A DNA stretch of 64,000 nt, taken from positions 310,001 to 374,000 of the forward strand of contig CP107216.1 in assembly GCA_025757645.1 (NCBI GenBank), read 5' to 3'. This DNA comes from Clostridiales bacterium. Lineage in GTDB: Bacteria; Bacillota; Clostridia; Oscillospirales; Oscillospiraceae. A program made the position numbers and the translations under genes. Below are positions 32,411 to 40,061 of the stretch, piece after piece. The number at the start of each line of letters is the position of its first letter. Positions within the stretch are counted from its first letter, which is position 1. The notes beneath the pieces are model-generated. The model saw nothing but the letters and a program-made list of their open reading frames with translations, ran no database searches and was not told where the DNA came from.

Positions 32411-32974
32411 GTGAAAGCTCTGCCATCAACAAAAGAGAGATTTGCATTGGCTTTGAGGGAATTGCTTGAGAGCAACTCCTTTGAGAGTATTTCTGTCGGG
32501 GATATCGTGGGGCTCTCCGGTCTTAGCAGCAGGACGTTTTACAATCACTTTCGGGATAAAAACGAGTTGCTTGCCTATCTCTATCGGATAACTGTCGAGC
32601 CTCTGTGGTATACGGATGGGAAGCGAAACTCTCTCGAAACGTTTTTTACTTGCTGCAAGGACAACTTTCTTTATAACGGCACCCTCAAGGGCTTCGGAAA
32701 CGCTCTATCCTATTACGGGCAGAATGACCTGCGCTCCGAAATAGAAAACAAGGGCGTTGAGGATCTTGTAAGGCTGCTGAAATGGAACCATTTTCCGGGT
32801 GCGATAACGCCGGAATTGAGAGAAGTGCTCCGTTTCTTCATGTGTGGTATTACGCGCTATTTTGAAAAGTATTATCTGGATTCCAAAACCATTCAGGTCG
32901 ACTGGCTGTATACCTTCTGGATCAACTGTGTCCCAGCCTATTTGGCTGAATATCTAGTAAAAGAGCCGGAATAA
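32411..32974 (+). CDS. TetR-family regulator of the SDR/flavin reductase operon (187 aa)
   Basis: Starts at GTG 32,411. The N-terminal HTH is in residues about 8-52 (LRELLESNSFESISVGDIVGLSGLSSRTFYNHFRDKNELL), followed by a C-terminal helical domain of the TetR_C_33/DhaS-like type (long Tyr/Trp-rich helices, e.g. FFMCGITRYFEKYY). It is divergent from the SDR operon and probably controls it. Different in sequence from the TetR at 27,821, so the two neighbouring operons are likely induced by different signals. A terminator (33,062-33,092) follows. Confidence 0.83.
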   Translation: MKALPSTKERFALALRELLESNSFESISVGDIVGLSGLSSRTFYNHFRDKNELLAYLYRITVEPLWYTDGKRNSLETFFTCCKDNFLYNGTLKGFGNALSYYGQNDLRSEIENKGVEDLVRLLKWNHFPGAITPELREVLRFFMCGITRYFEKYYLDSKTIQVDWLYTFWINCVPAYLAEYLVKEPE

Positions 32975-33061
32975 ATCTTTTCCGCAAAACTTATGATACC
33001 TCGGTACATGAGATATCGAGATATATTGAGAGAGACAAAAAGAAATCTGTTTTTTCCTCAT

Positions 33062-33092
33062 GAATGCGTTTCACGGTGAAACGCATTCTTTT
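33062..33092 (+). terminator. Intrinsic terminator after the second TetR gene
   Basis: A perfect 12-bp stem, GAATGCGTTTCA (33,062-33,073) with TGAAACGCATTC (33,077-33,088), 3-nt loop and TTTT. Confidence 0.8.
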
Positions 33093-33137
33093 GACCGTAA
33101 AACGCCATATCTCACGGTGCCAGTCCGGCAGCAGGAT

Positions 33138-33196
33138 AATAAGGGCCTATCGTCAACAGCGCATGGTAGAGCGCTGTCAGCCGATAAGCCCTTATT
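33138..33196. repeat. Large two-part stem-loop in a gene-free stretch
   Basis: Outer arms AATAAGGGCCTATCG (33,138-33,152) and CGATAAGCCCTTATT (33,182-33,196) enclose inner arms ACAGCGC and GCGCTGT, with a T-rich run after it on the plus strand. It could be a second terminator or a remnant element end. Another hairpin (CAAGCGGAG/CTCCGCTTG, 33,366-33,392) follows. I see no gene between 32,975 and 33,498. Confidence 0.45.
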
Positions 33197-33498
33197 TTCT
33201 TTCTGTATGTAGTTGTCGATCCCGGTGAATCCCGCACATAAGCCACATGCCCAGAGTAGGTCTGCATCTTTGGCGTGGGGCTCATAAACCATCAAAAAGG
33301 AAGCGCATTGTCGACTTTAATCAAGGAATCGATTCCAGACTAATTACAGAAGCCAACATATAAAGCAAGCGGAGGCCATCGATCTCCGCTTGTTCGTTAC
33401 CCATATACAATCTCCTGTGAATATTTACGACAGCCCCTATCCATACCCGCAGTATACCGGCCCAAAGAGGATCACTTCCCTGTGAAGGCATTTCAGAG

Positions 33499-34524
33499 TC
33501 AGCGTTTTTCGCCCTCTTTTGCCGCCTTCTCGATGCTGCGAATGGTCTGCAAATATTCCTCCTCCACGGGAGAAAGATTCTGCACCTGATATTTCCTGTA
33601 TTCCGCCTTTGCCTGCTCCATCGCCTGCGTGTGGCTTACGGTTCCCCCGTCGGTAAGCAGGGCTTCTCCGGTGGAGGCAAGGATGCGGTCCAGGTTCTCT
33701 ACATAATCGCTCATGCACATGGGCCGGCGGCGCATCGCCTGAATTTCCGCAAAGTCAAAATATCCGGAAACGAGATTGTTCAGTATCTTCAGTTCGTCCG
33801 CAGAGAGATAGTTCTTTGCAACAGCAATATCCTTCGCCGTGGGAAAATCCCCGGAAAATGCGGTAAGCCCCATAAATGGCTTTTCGGCATCGGCTCGCTC
33901 AAAAATCACCTCTGCGGCGGTATGGCCATGGGCGGCATAGTGCAGCTTGTTCTGCACCATTTTGAAAAAAGCCACCGACTCGGCGCTTTTGGGGTCATAG
34001 TCCACGCTAGTAGCGTAGAGGTCGAGGACCTGACGGTACATCACCTTTTCGGAGGAACGGATGTCCCGGATGCGGTCAAGAAGCTCCTTCCAATAGCTGC
34101 CGCCGCCGAGATTCTTCAGGCGCTCATCATCCATGGCGAAGCCCTTGATCATGTACTCCTTCAAGCGCTCGGTAGCCCAGCGGCGGAACTGCGTTGCAAT
34201 GGAGGACCTGATGCGATAGCCCAGAGAGATGATCATGTCCAGGTTATAATATAGTCTTTCGCGCTCCACATTGCGATTTCCCTCGCGGCGAACTTGTCGG
34301 AATTTCCGACAGGTTGAACTTTCGTCCAGCTCACCTTCGGAATAGATGTTTTTGATGTGCTCAACCACATTTGCATGGGAAGATTGGAAAAGCTCCTCCA
34401 TCTGTGCCTGTGTCAGCCAGACAGTTTCATCCTGAAACCGGACATCAATTTTTGTCTCGCCGCTTTCAGACTGGTAAATGATGATATCGCCCTTGTTTTC
34501 ATCGTTGAGGAAATTACTGCTCAT
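33499..34524 (-). CDS. RhuM-family protein (virulence RhuM/KilA-like), 341 aa
   Basis: Matches the RhuM family, named after Salmonella pathogenicity island 3, with the typical N-terminus (GDIIIYQSESGETKIDVRFQ, then VWLTQAQMEELFQ), the central YYNLDMIISLGYRIRS segment and a helical C-terminal half. The N-terminal part resembles a DNA-binding or Bro/KilA-like fold. The biochemical role is not established; the genes are common on islands and prophages, often near toxin or restriction genes. ATG 34,524 with GGAGGG upstream is preferred over the frame's longer start at 34,560. It lies alone on the minus strand near the right end of element B. Confidence 0.82.
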   Translation of the reverse strand: MSSNFLNDENKGDIIIYQSESGETKIDVRFQDETVWLTQAQMEELFQSSHANVVEHIKNIYSEGELDESSTCRKFRQVRREGNRNVERERLYYNLDMIISLGYRIRSSIATQFRRWATERLKEYMIKGFAMDDERLKNLGGGSYWKELLDRIRDIRSSEKVMYRQVLDLYATSVDYDPKSAESVAFFKMVQNKLHYAAHGHTAAEVIFERADAEKPFMGLTAFSGDFPTAKDIAVAKNYLSADELKILNNLVSGYFDFAEIQAMRRRPMCMSDYVENLDRILASTGEALLTDGGTVSHTQAMEQAKAEYRKYQVQNLSPVEEEYLQTIRSIEKAAKEGEKR

Positions 34525-34671
34525 TTTTGTTCCCTCCCGGCTTTTCGGTGGCTTCAGCAAACGCTCGGCTTATTGTTATTATAGTATCACAGAATCGGCG
34601 TTTTTTCAACAGACGCCAAGGGAATGATGCCCCTGTGCCTCTTTTTGAGAAAACAAGGGAAAATGTCCGCA

Positions 34672-35250
34672 TCAATCTCTCCATTTCTGCGCCTCCCAAA
34701 GCATATCGATATGCCGGCGGGATTTTCGGTTTGTGTTGTTGTAATCGTCTGAGCAGAGCCAGTCGATGAGATAGCATTTGGGGATCATGTACTTCTGCAG
34801 CAGCGACAGCGCCTTCAGCTTCCCCACGCGAATCCATTGGCAGACGGTGCGTCGGTTATAGCCTGTGAAGTCCACGGCGGCGGCCACATCCATCACATCC
34901 GGCAGCGCAGCCAGCTTGCTCTCATAGTAGCGCCGGAGCTTCTTCTCGTCCTTGGCGCACGGCGGTTGGATGCGAATTTTATAGGGCCGAACTATTTCGC
35001 CTCCGTATTTGTACCAGTTCTTCGGCGCTATGTATTTTTCCGGGTTGACCTCACGGTCGTTCATAAAAGCGATCACATCGCTCTTTTTGATGGCGTAGCA
35101 GCGGGTTTTCTTGCCGGTGAAGGTGTGGGGAATCAGGTTGAATTGGAGAAGATAGAGAGCCGTCCGTTTGCTGATGTGACAGGCGATCCGCATCTGCTCC
35201 TTGCTCATAATCTCTGGGTATCTTTTGAATTCCTTGGCGTCGTATTTCAT
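34672..35250 (-). CDS. Double helix-turn-helix protein at the right end of element B (192 aa)
   Basis: Paralogue of the 10,082 protein: first HTH residues about 15-55 (KEQMRIACHISKRTALYLLQ, GKKTRCYAI), second about 115-150 (AVDFTGYNRRTVCQWIRVGK). ATG 35,250 follows AAGGAG; the upstream extension to 35,325 has no site. It is the last gene before the attachment site at 35,573. The equivalent position of the two paralogues at the ends of both elements suggests a function in recombination directionality or regulation of the excised form. Sequence outside the HTHs has drifted strongly, so the elements are old relatives rather than recent copies. Confidence 0.75.
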   Translation of the reverse strand: MKYDAKEFKRYPEIMSKEQMRIACHISKRTALYLLQFNLIPHTFTGKKTRCYAIKKSDVIAFMNDREVNPEKYIAPKNWYKYGGEIVRPYKIRIQPPCAKDEKKLRRYYESKLAALPDVMDVAAAVDFTGYNRRTVCQWIRVGKLKALSLLQKYMIPKCYLIDWLCSDDYNNTNRKSRRHIDMLWEAQKWRD

Positions 35251-35313
35251 AACGAAGACTCCTTTCTGTGTTTCGGTCCGAAAGGGTGCTTCGTGTGATT
35301 TGTTTTGAGCCGG

Positions 35314-35390
35314 TTTTTCTTGCATTTATCCGGGAGGCCGCTCGCAAAGCCATACCGGACAAGGGCTTTCTTCTTGCGTATTTTCTTGCC
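35314..35390 (+). repeat. Arm-like repeats shared with the left end of element B
   Basis: TTTTTCTTGCATT (35,314-35,326), followed by TATCCGG, matches 11,035-11,047 followed by CTTCCGG. TTCTTGCGTATTTTCTTGCC (35,371-35,390) matches TTCTTGCGTG at 11,025-11,034 with its TTTTCTTGC continuation. The same motifs at both ends, in the same orientation, fit arm-type sites of the recombinase. The stretch 35,251-35,572 holds no gene. Confidence 0.55.
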
Positions 35391-35572
35391 AGCGTGCAAA
35401 AAGCTGGTCGTTTTGGGGCATTTCTCATTTCAATTTGAACTCAGGTTTTTTCTGATATGGAGCTGGTCAATACCGGTCGGCGCGTCCAAAATCCGTTGCA
35501 GCACAAGGGCTTTCGCCGTTTCCAAAGCTGCCGTCACCGACCACAGCAGACACGGAAATGCCAAGTGCGAAC

Positions 35573-35632
35573 AAGACTCGAAATCAGGTAGTCGCGCAAG
35601 CGGCTCGTGGGTTCGAATCCCACCCTATCCGC
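35573..35632 (+). other. attR: element core joined to the 3' half of a disrupted tRNA-Ser(CGA)
   Basis: AAGACTCGAAAT (35,573-35,584) is followed by tRNA sequence: the 3' strand of an anticodon stem (TCAGG), a serine-type long variable arm (TAGTCGCGCAAGCGGCT), a T arm (GTGGGTTCGAATCCCAC) and an acceptor strand CCTATCC plus GCCA. The expected 5' half (acceptor GGATAGG, stem CCTGA) is not present upstream; instead unrelated sequence is joined at the anticodon loop. The anticodon of the original gene was CGA. The matching 5' half should lie beyond the left edge of the window. Confidence 0.75.
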
Positions 35633-35641
35633 CAGAAAGTT

Positions 35642-35676
35642 CCGCCGCGCTCCCAGCAGGAGTGCGGCGGATTTTT
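35642..35676 (+). terminator. Terminator of the disrupted tRNA-Ser gene
   Basis: CCGCCGCGCTCC (35,642-35,653) pairs with GGAGTGCGGCGG (35,659-35,670), followed by TTTTT. It lies 10 bp after the tRNA 3' end, as expected for the original tRNA gene. Confidence 0.8.
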
Positions 35677-35907
35677 ACGGTTGGCACCATCTGCGTCGCA
35701 CTTGCTGCCGGTCTGCCCCTTGGCTATGCACTGTTTTCCTATGCGAAGCATCATGGGATTTTTGGAATGAACGTTTATCACGTTCCTCTTATCCCGATTC
35801 TTGTTATGATTCTTCTGGTTGGTATTCTACAAATTGTGCTTTCCCTCGTTTTAAGCAGTAATCTGAAAAAGGAAACGCTGGTTGAAAAAATAAGGTATCA
35901 GGGATAG
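35677..35907 (+). pseudogene. C-terminal fragment of an FtsX/MacB-type ABC permease
   Basis: The frame encodes TVGTICVALAAGLPLGYALF, a second membrane helix around PLIPILVMILLVGILQIVL and the ending KKETLVEKIRYQG, the usual last two helices and tail of FtsX-like permeases of peptide or lipoprotein exporters. There is no start codon or ribosome binding site and the rest of the gene is missing: it begins right at the tRNA terminator. It appears to be debris at the island/chromosome boundary, from an earlier insertion or deletion at the same tRNA. Confidence 0.65.
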
Positions 35908-35924
35908 TAGATTCTATAAAAAGC

Positions 35925-35953
35925 AAGCTGCCGCTCAAGATGGGCGGCAGCTT
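35925..35953 (+). terminator. Hairpin after the permease fragment
   Basis: AAGCTGCCGCTC (35,925-35,936) pairs with GGGCGGCAGCTT (35,942-35,953). No strong T-run follows; probably the former terminator of the permease gene. Confidence 0.5.
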
Positions 35954-35959
35954 ACCTTT

Positions 35960-36346
35960 ATGCTCCTGACCGTCAGCGGGCTGCTCGTGGTGCTCATCGG
36001 GCTCAGGATGTGGGGCGTGCCGTTTCTGCGCCGGATCAGTCCCGAGCTGACCAGGCCCTGCCGCTTCCGGGGCAAGGCGTTCGCCGTCGGGCTACTGACC
36101 GGCCTGATGCCGTGCAGCGCGCTGTCGTCGATGTGGATCTTCGCCGCCACGTCCGGGTCGTGGGCAAGCGGCGCGGTGAGCATGCTCGCCTTCGGCGCGG
36201 GCACGTGCGTCTTTATGCTGCTGTTCGGCCTGCTCGGGACGTTTCTCCCGAAGCGGTACAACAAATATCTGCTCAAGGGCAGCACGATCCTCATCGTCGC
36301 TCTCGGGCTGAGCCTGATGACCAAAGGCATCCGGCTGCTTGCCTGA
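35960..36346 (+). pseudogene. Truncated DsbD/UreH-like membrane protein, C-terminal half only
   Basis: A 128-codon frame with segments GLLTGLMPCSALSSMWIFAATSG, LAFGAGTCVFMLLFGLLG and ILIVALGLSLMTKGIRL, typical of the second half of the sulfite exporter TauE/UreH-like/DsbD transmembrane family, which move reductants or metals and normally have about six helices. Only about three are present. The ATG at 35,960 lies inside the preceding hairpin region with no ribosome binding site, so the gene has lost its beginning. A GC-rich terminator follows. Together with the permease fragment it marks a scar zone between the island and intact chromosome. Confidence 0.55.
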
Positions 36347-36356
36347 CGGCAAGCAC

Positions 36357-36388
36357 AAGCGGCGCGTCCGGTTTCGGACGCGCCGCTT
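36357..36388. terminator. Bidirectional hairpin between the membrane fragment and pyrI
   Basis: AAGCGGCGCGTCCG (36,357-36,370) pairs perfectly with CGGACGCGCCGCTT (36,375-36,388), located between two convergent genes. Confidence 0.7.
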
Positions 36389-36411
36389 GGTTTATCAGAT
36401 TTTCCGGGGGA

Positions 36412-36831
36412 TCACTTTCCTGCCTCGGTCTCGCAGTACAGGCAGCGGTAGACGCGCCGCTCCCGATCCGTGAGCACGAACTCCTGCGGCAGCTCGCGCT
36501 CGGTCGAGGTGATGCAGCGCGGATTCTTGCACCGCAGCACGCCGCGGATGCGCTCGGGCAGCTTGAGCGTGCGCTTTTCCTGCAGCTCGCCGCCGCGGAT
36601 GATGTTGACCGTGATGCTCGGATCGACATAGCCGATCAGGTCCCAGTCGAGCTCCATCTCGCCGTCGATCTTGATGATGTCCTTGCGGCCGAGCTTGCCG
36701 CTGGTGACATTTTTGAGGATGGCAACGGTGCAGGCGAGCTTGTCCAGACCGAGGATCTGGTAGAGCTCCATGGCCTTGCCGGCCGTGATGTGGTCGATGA
36801 CGATCCCGTTTTGAATCGAATCAATAAGCAT
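36412..36831 (-). CDS. pyrI: Aspartate carbamoyltransferase regulatory subunit PyrI (139 aa)
   Basis: Binds the effectors CTP and ATP and forms the allosteric holoenzyme with PyrB. The N-terminal allosteric domain has IDHITAGKAMELYQILG and KNVTSGKLGRKDIIKI; the C-terminal zinc domain has the four cysteines in CKNPRC (about residues 101-106) and CLYC (130-133). Length is close to the family's usual about 150 aa. Last gene of the minus-strand pyr operon, 16 bp after pyrB. Presence of pyrI means that this aspartate transcarbamoylase is probably feedback-controlled, unlike the unregulated PyrB of Bacillus. Confidence 0.95.
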   Translation of the reverse strand: MLIDSIQNGIVIDHITAGKAMELYQILGLDKLACTVAILKNVTSGKLGRKDIIKIDGEMELDWDLIGYVDPSITVNIIRGGELQEKRTLKLPERIRGVLRCKNPRCITSTERELPQEFVLTDRERRVYRCLYCETEAGK

Positions 36832-36847
36832 AACGTTTCTCCTCCCG

Positions 36848-37762
36848 TCAGTCGATGCCCAGCAGCTTGAGCATGAGCGCCATGCGGATATAGCGGCCGT
36901 TTTTCACCTGCTTGAAATAGCAGGCGCGCGGATCGTTGTCCACGGCGGCGGCGATCTCGTTGACGCGCGGCAGCGGGTGCAGGATGCTCATGTCGGGCTT
37001 GGCGGTCTCGAGCTTATCCGGTGTGAGGATATAGCTGTCGCGCAGGCGCAGGTAGTCCTCCTCGTTGAAAAAGCGCTCGCGCTGCACGCGGGTCATATAC
37101 AGCACGTCCAGCTCCGGCATCACGGCCTCGAGCGACGTGGACTGCGTGTAGGGGACGCCGGGCTTTTTGAGATACTCGTCCTTCACGTAGCGCGGGAGCT
37201 TGAGCTCCTCCGGGGAGATGAGCACGAAGCGGATGCCCGTGCAGCGGCTCATAGCGGCGACGAGCGAGTGCACCGTGCGGCCGAACTTCAGGTCGCCGCA
37301 CAGGCCGATCGTCAGGTCGTCCAGCCGACCCTTTTCGCGGTAGATGGTCATGAGGTCGGTCAGCGTCTGCGTGGGGTGGTTGTGTCCGCCGTCGCCCGCG
37401 TTGATGACCGGGACCTGCGCGTGCATGGACGCGACCAGCGGCGCGCCCTCCTTGGGATGACGCATGGCGATGATGTCGCTGTAGCAGCTGACGACGCGCA
37501 CGGTGTCCGCGACGGTCTCGCCCTTGGAGGCGGACGAGCTCTCTGCCGAGGCGACGCCGAGCACCTTGCCGCCGAGCGAGAGCATCGCGCTCTCGAAGCT
37601 CAGGCGCGTGCGCGTGGACGGCTCGAAAAACAGCGTGGCGAGGATCTTCCCGTCGCACTTGTGGGCATATTGCTCGGGGTGCTCCATGATCGCGCAGGCG
37701 GTGTCGATGAGCTCCATGATCTCCTGCGGGGTCAACTGCATAATGTCGATCAGATGCTTCAT
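36848..37762 (-). CDS. pyrB: Aspartate carbamoyltransferase catalytic subunit PyrB (304 aa)
   Basis: Condenses carbamoyl phosphate and aspartate to carbamoyl aspartate, the committed step of UMP synthesis. Carbamoyl-phosphate loop FFEPSTRTRLSFESA (about residues 46-60), the SSSASKGET 80s loop, HPTQTLTD (about 131-138) and the aspartate loop around VQRERF are all present. Full length. It starts 1 bp after the stop of pyrE and is followed by pyrI, so both subunits are co-translated. Confidence 0.96.
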   Translation of the reverse strand: MKHLIDIMQLTPQEIMELIDTACAIMEHPEQYAHKCDGKILATLFFEPSTRTRLSFESAMLSLGGKVLGVASAESSSASKGETVADTVRVVSCYSDIIAMRHPKEGAPLVASMHAQVPVINAGDGGHNHPTQTLTDLMTIYREKGRLDDLTIGLCGDLKFGRTVHSLVAAMSRCTGIRFVLISPEELKLPRYVKDEYLKKPGVPYTQSTSLEAVMPELDVLYMTRVQRERFFNEEDYLRLRDSYILTPDKLETAKPDMSILHPLPRVNEIAAAVDNDPRACYFKQVKNGRYIRMALMLKLLGID

Positions 37763-37763
37763 A

Positions 37764-38414
37764 TCACGCCTGACTTTCTGCCTGGATCCAGCTCTCGTCG
37801 GAGGGGTTTTCGCGGAAGGCCAGCAGCCGCGCGACGTCGTCCTCGGTGATGTAGCCCTCCTGTGCGCCCGTGCTGGCGACGGTGTCCAGATCCGTGAGGC
37901 TCACGTTTCTGACCTGCGCTGCGGCGAGCCGCTCCACGCCCTTTTTCATGCCGTAGGTGAAGATACTCACGACGCCGAGCACCTCCGCGCCGGCTTCACG
38001 CAGCGCGTCCACCGCGTCGAGCACGCTGCCGCCGGTGGAGATCAGATCCTCGACGACCACGACCTTCTGCCCCGGGACGAGCTTGCCCTCGATGCGGTTC
38101 TGGCGGCCGTGATCCTTGCTGCTCGAGCGGACATAGCCCATCGGCAGACCGAGCAGATGCGCGGCGATGGCGGCGTGGGCGATGCCGGCCGTGGCCGTGC
38201 CCATGAGCACCTGCGCCTGCGGATACTCGCGCCTGACCGTCTCGGCGATGGCGCGCTCGACCAGATCACGCGCCTCGGGCGCGGTCAGGATGAGGCGGTT
38301 GTCGCAGTAGATGGGGCTCTTGATGCCGCTGGCCCACGTGAACGGCTCCTGCGGGCGCAGGAACACCGCCTCGATCGAGAGCAGGCTGCGCGCAACTTCG
38401 TGTTTGATATCCAT
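37764..38414 (-). CDS. pyrE: Orotate phosphoribosyltransferase PyrE (216 aa)
   Basis: Transfers phosphoribose from PRPP to orotate, giving OMP. The type I PRPP-binding motif VVVVEDLISTGGS is near residue 116, and the orotate-binding region SPIYCDNRLIL is near residue 31. ATG 38,414 follows AGGAGG; the longer frame to 38,477 overlaps pyrF and has no site. It lies 38 bp after pyrF and 1 bp before pyrB in the operon. Confidence 0.95.
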   Translation of the reverse strand: MDIKHEVARSLLSIEAVFLRPQEPFTWASGIKSPIYCDNRLILTAPEARDLVERAIAETVRREYPQAQVLMGTATAGIAHAAIAAHLLGLPMGYVRSSSKDHGRQNRIEGKLVPGQKVVVVEDLISTGGSVLDAVDALREAGAEVLGVVSIFTYGMKKGVERLAAAQVRNVSLTDLDTVASTGAQEGYITEDDVARLLAFRENPSDESWIQAESQA

Positions 38415-38452
38415 AGCAGTTCCTCCTGTTGAAAAAGTCTCTGATCCGGCGC

Positions 38453-39151
38453 TCAGCCGACGAACGCGGCCACGCACCGGCGATAGGCAGCGACGGGGTC
38501 GTCCGCCTGCGTGATCGGGCGGCCGACGACGATGTAGTCCGAGCCGATCTCCCGGGCGCGCTCCGGCGTCGTGACGCGCTTCTGGTCGCCGCTCTCCCCG
38601 TCGGCAAAGCGCACGCCGGGCGTCACGGTCAGAAAGTCCGCGCCGCAGCGCGCATGAATGCTGCCCGCCTCCAGCGGGGAGCAGACCACGCCGTCAAGAC
38701 CGGCATCGCGCGCATTGCGCGCATAGTGCAGCACGACCTCGTCGATCGGCGCGTGGATGAGCAGCTCCCGGTCCATGCGCTCCTGATCCGTGGAGGTCAG
38801 CTGCGTCACGGCGATGAGCAGCGGGCGCGTGCCGTCCGGCCGGGTCAGTCCCTCGAGCGCGGCGCTCATCATGGCCTTCGTGCCGGCAGCGTGGAGGTTG
38901 ATGATATCCACATCCAGCGCCGAGAGCGCGGCCATCGCCTTTTTCACCGTGTTCGGGATGTCGTGCAGTTTGAGGTCGAGAAAGATCCTGTGGCCGCGCG
39001 CGTGGATCTGGCGCACGATGTCCGGCCCTTCGGCATAAAACAGCTCCATGCCGATCTTCACAAACGGCTTCTCGTCCTGAAAGAGGTCGAGAAATGCGAG
39101 CGTCTTTTCCCGGCTGTCAAAATCCAGCGCAATGATAACGTCCTTACCCAT
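38453..39151 (-). CDS. pyrF: Orotidine 5'-phosphate decarboxylase PyrF (232 aa)
   Basis: Decarboxylates OMP to UMP. Subfamily 1 enzyme with the catalytic Asp-x-Lys-x-x-Asp in FLDLKLHDIPNT (about residues 58-69), the N-terminal IALDFDS strand and the phosphate loop DYIVVGRPIT near the C-terminus. The start overlaps the end of pyrD by 8 bp, with a good AGGAGG upstream inside pyrD. Normal length. Confidence 0.95.
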   Translation of the reverse strand: MGKDVIIALDFDSREKTLAFLDLFQDEKPFVKIGMELFYAEGPDIVRQIHARGHRIFLDLKLHDIPNTVKKAMAALSALDVDIINLHAAGTKAMMSAALEGLTRPDGTRPLLIAVTQLTSTDQERMDRELLIHAPIDEVVLHYARNARDAGLDGVVCSPLEAGSIHARCGADFLTVTPGVRFADGESGDQKRVTTPERAREIGSDYIVVGRPITQADDPVAAYRRCVAAFVG

Positions 39152-40061
39152 GATGTGCTCCTCCTATGATGTCCCTGAGATTGTCGATGCCGAAGCGCGC
39201 CATCGCGTCCGGCAGAGTTTCAATGATGTGCTTGCAGGCATACGGCTCGACCAGGTTTGCCGCGCCCACACCGACCGCCGTCGCGCCCGCGAGCATCAGC
39301 TCCAGAACGTCCTGCGCGCTCGTCACGCCGCCCATGCCCACGATGGGGATGTGCACCGCCTCGTACACCTGATAGACCATGCGCACGGCCAGCGGGAACA
39401 TACCGGGGCCGGACATGCCGCCGGTCCGGTTGGCCAGCAGCGGGCGGCGGCGCGCAAGGTCGATGCGCATACCCGGCAGGGTGTTGATGAGGCTCACGCC
39501 GTCCGCGCCCGCGTCCTCACAGGCCTTGGCAACGGCGGCAATGTCCGCCGCCGTCGGCGAGAGCTTGAGGATGATTGGCTTTTTCGTCACGGCGCGCACC
39601 GCGCGCGTCACCTCCGCCGCGGCCGACGGCTCCGCGCCGAAGGCAGCGCCGCCGCCGTGGACGTTCGGGCAGGAGATGTTGACCTCCAGCCAGCCGACCT
39701 GCGGCTGCGCGTCAAGCCTGGCGCAAACCTCGGCATATTCTTCCACGCTGAAGCCGCTCACATTCGCCATGACCGGCTTGTGAAACACCTTTTTCAGCTC
39801 CGGCAGCTCGTGCGCGATGACCGCGTCCACGCCGGGGTTCTGCAGCCCCACCGCGTTGAGCATTCCGCCGGCATACTCGGCGATGCGCGGCGTGGGGTTG
39901 CCGAAGCGCGGCGCGCGCGTCGTCCCCTTGAAGGAGAACGTGCCGAGCATATTGATGTCATACAGCTGCGCAAACTCCTGCCCGTAGCCAAACGTGCCGC
40001 TGGCCGGGATGATGGGGTTTTCCAGCTCGATCCCACAGAGCGTTACGGCTGTTGCGGCCAT
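39144..40061 (-). CDS. pyrD: Dihydroorotate dehydrogenase catalytic subunit, class 1B (305 aa)
   Basis: FMN enzyme that oxidises dihydroorotate to orotate, passing electrons to NAD+ through PyrK. Class 1B features: the catalytic Cys in LEVNISCPNVHGGG (about residue 131), the IPASGTFGYG start region and GMGGVTSAQDVLE phosphate loop. ATG 40,061 behind AAAGGAGG is the right start; the frame runs further upstream inside pyrK. It overlaps pyrK by 19 bp, the tight coupling expected of two subunits of one enzyme. Confidence 0.95.
   Translation of the reverse strand: MAATAVTLCGIELENPIIPASGTFGYGQEFAQLYDINMLGTFSFKGTTRAPRFGNPTPRIAEYAGGMLNAVGLQNPGVDAVIAHELPELKKVFHKPVMANVSGFSVEEYAEVCARLDAQPQVGWLEVNISCPNVHGGGAAFGAEPSAAAEVTRAVRAVTKKPIILKLSPTAADIAAVAKACEDAGADGVSLINTLPGMRIDLARRRPLLANRTGGMSGPGMFPLAVRMVYQVYEAVHIPIVGMGGVTSAQDVLELMLAGATAVGVGAANLVEPYACKHIIETLPDAMARFGIDNLRDIIGGAHHG

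Larger units (their letters stand above)
10928..35584. mobile_element. Mobilisable element B carrying tRNA-Ser(CGA), int, mob genes and redox/efflux cargo
   Basis: The stretch of about 24.7 kb is bounded by direct repeats AAGACTCGAAAT and shares arm-like sequences at both ends (TTCTTGCGTR and TTTTTCTTGCATT near 11,025-11,047 and 35,314-35,390). It contains a tyrosine recombinase, relaxase, MobC, ParB, a RepA-like ATPase and TnpV, but no secretion genes, so it would be mobilised by a helper such as element A. Cargo from 18.4 to 34.5 kb differs in base composition from the backbone. The boundaries are inferred from repeats. Confidence 0.6.

Noticed and set aside
33071..33295. A 74-codon minus-strand frame in the gene-free stretch after the second TetR gene
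   Set aside because: It consists largely of the two-part stem-loop at 33,138-33,196, has no good ribosome binding site and resembles no protein family.
35573..35632. A functional second tRNA-Ser
   Set aside because: Only the anticodon loop and 3' half are present; the upstream sequence cannot pair with TCAGG or with the acceptor strand CCTATCC.
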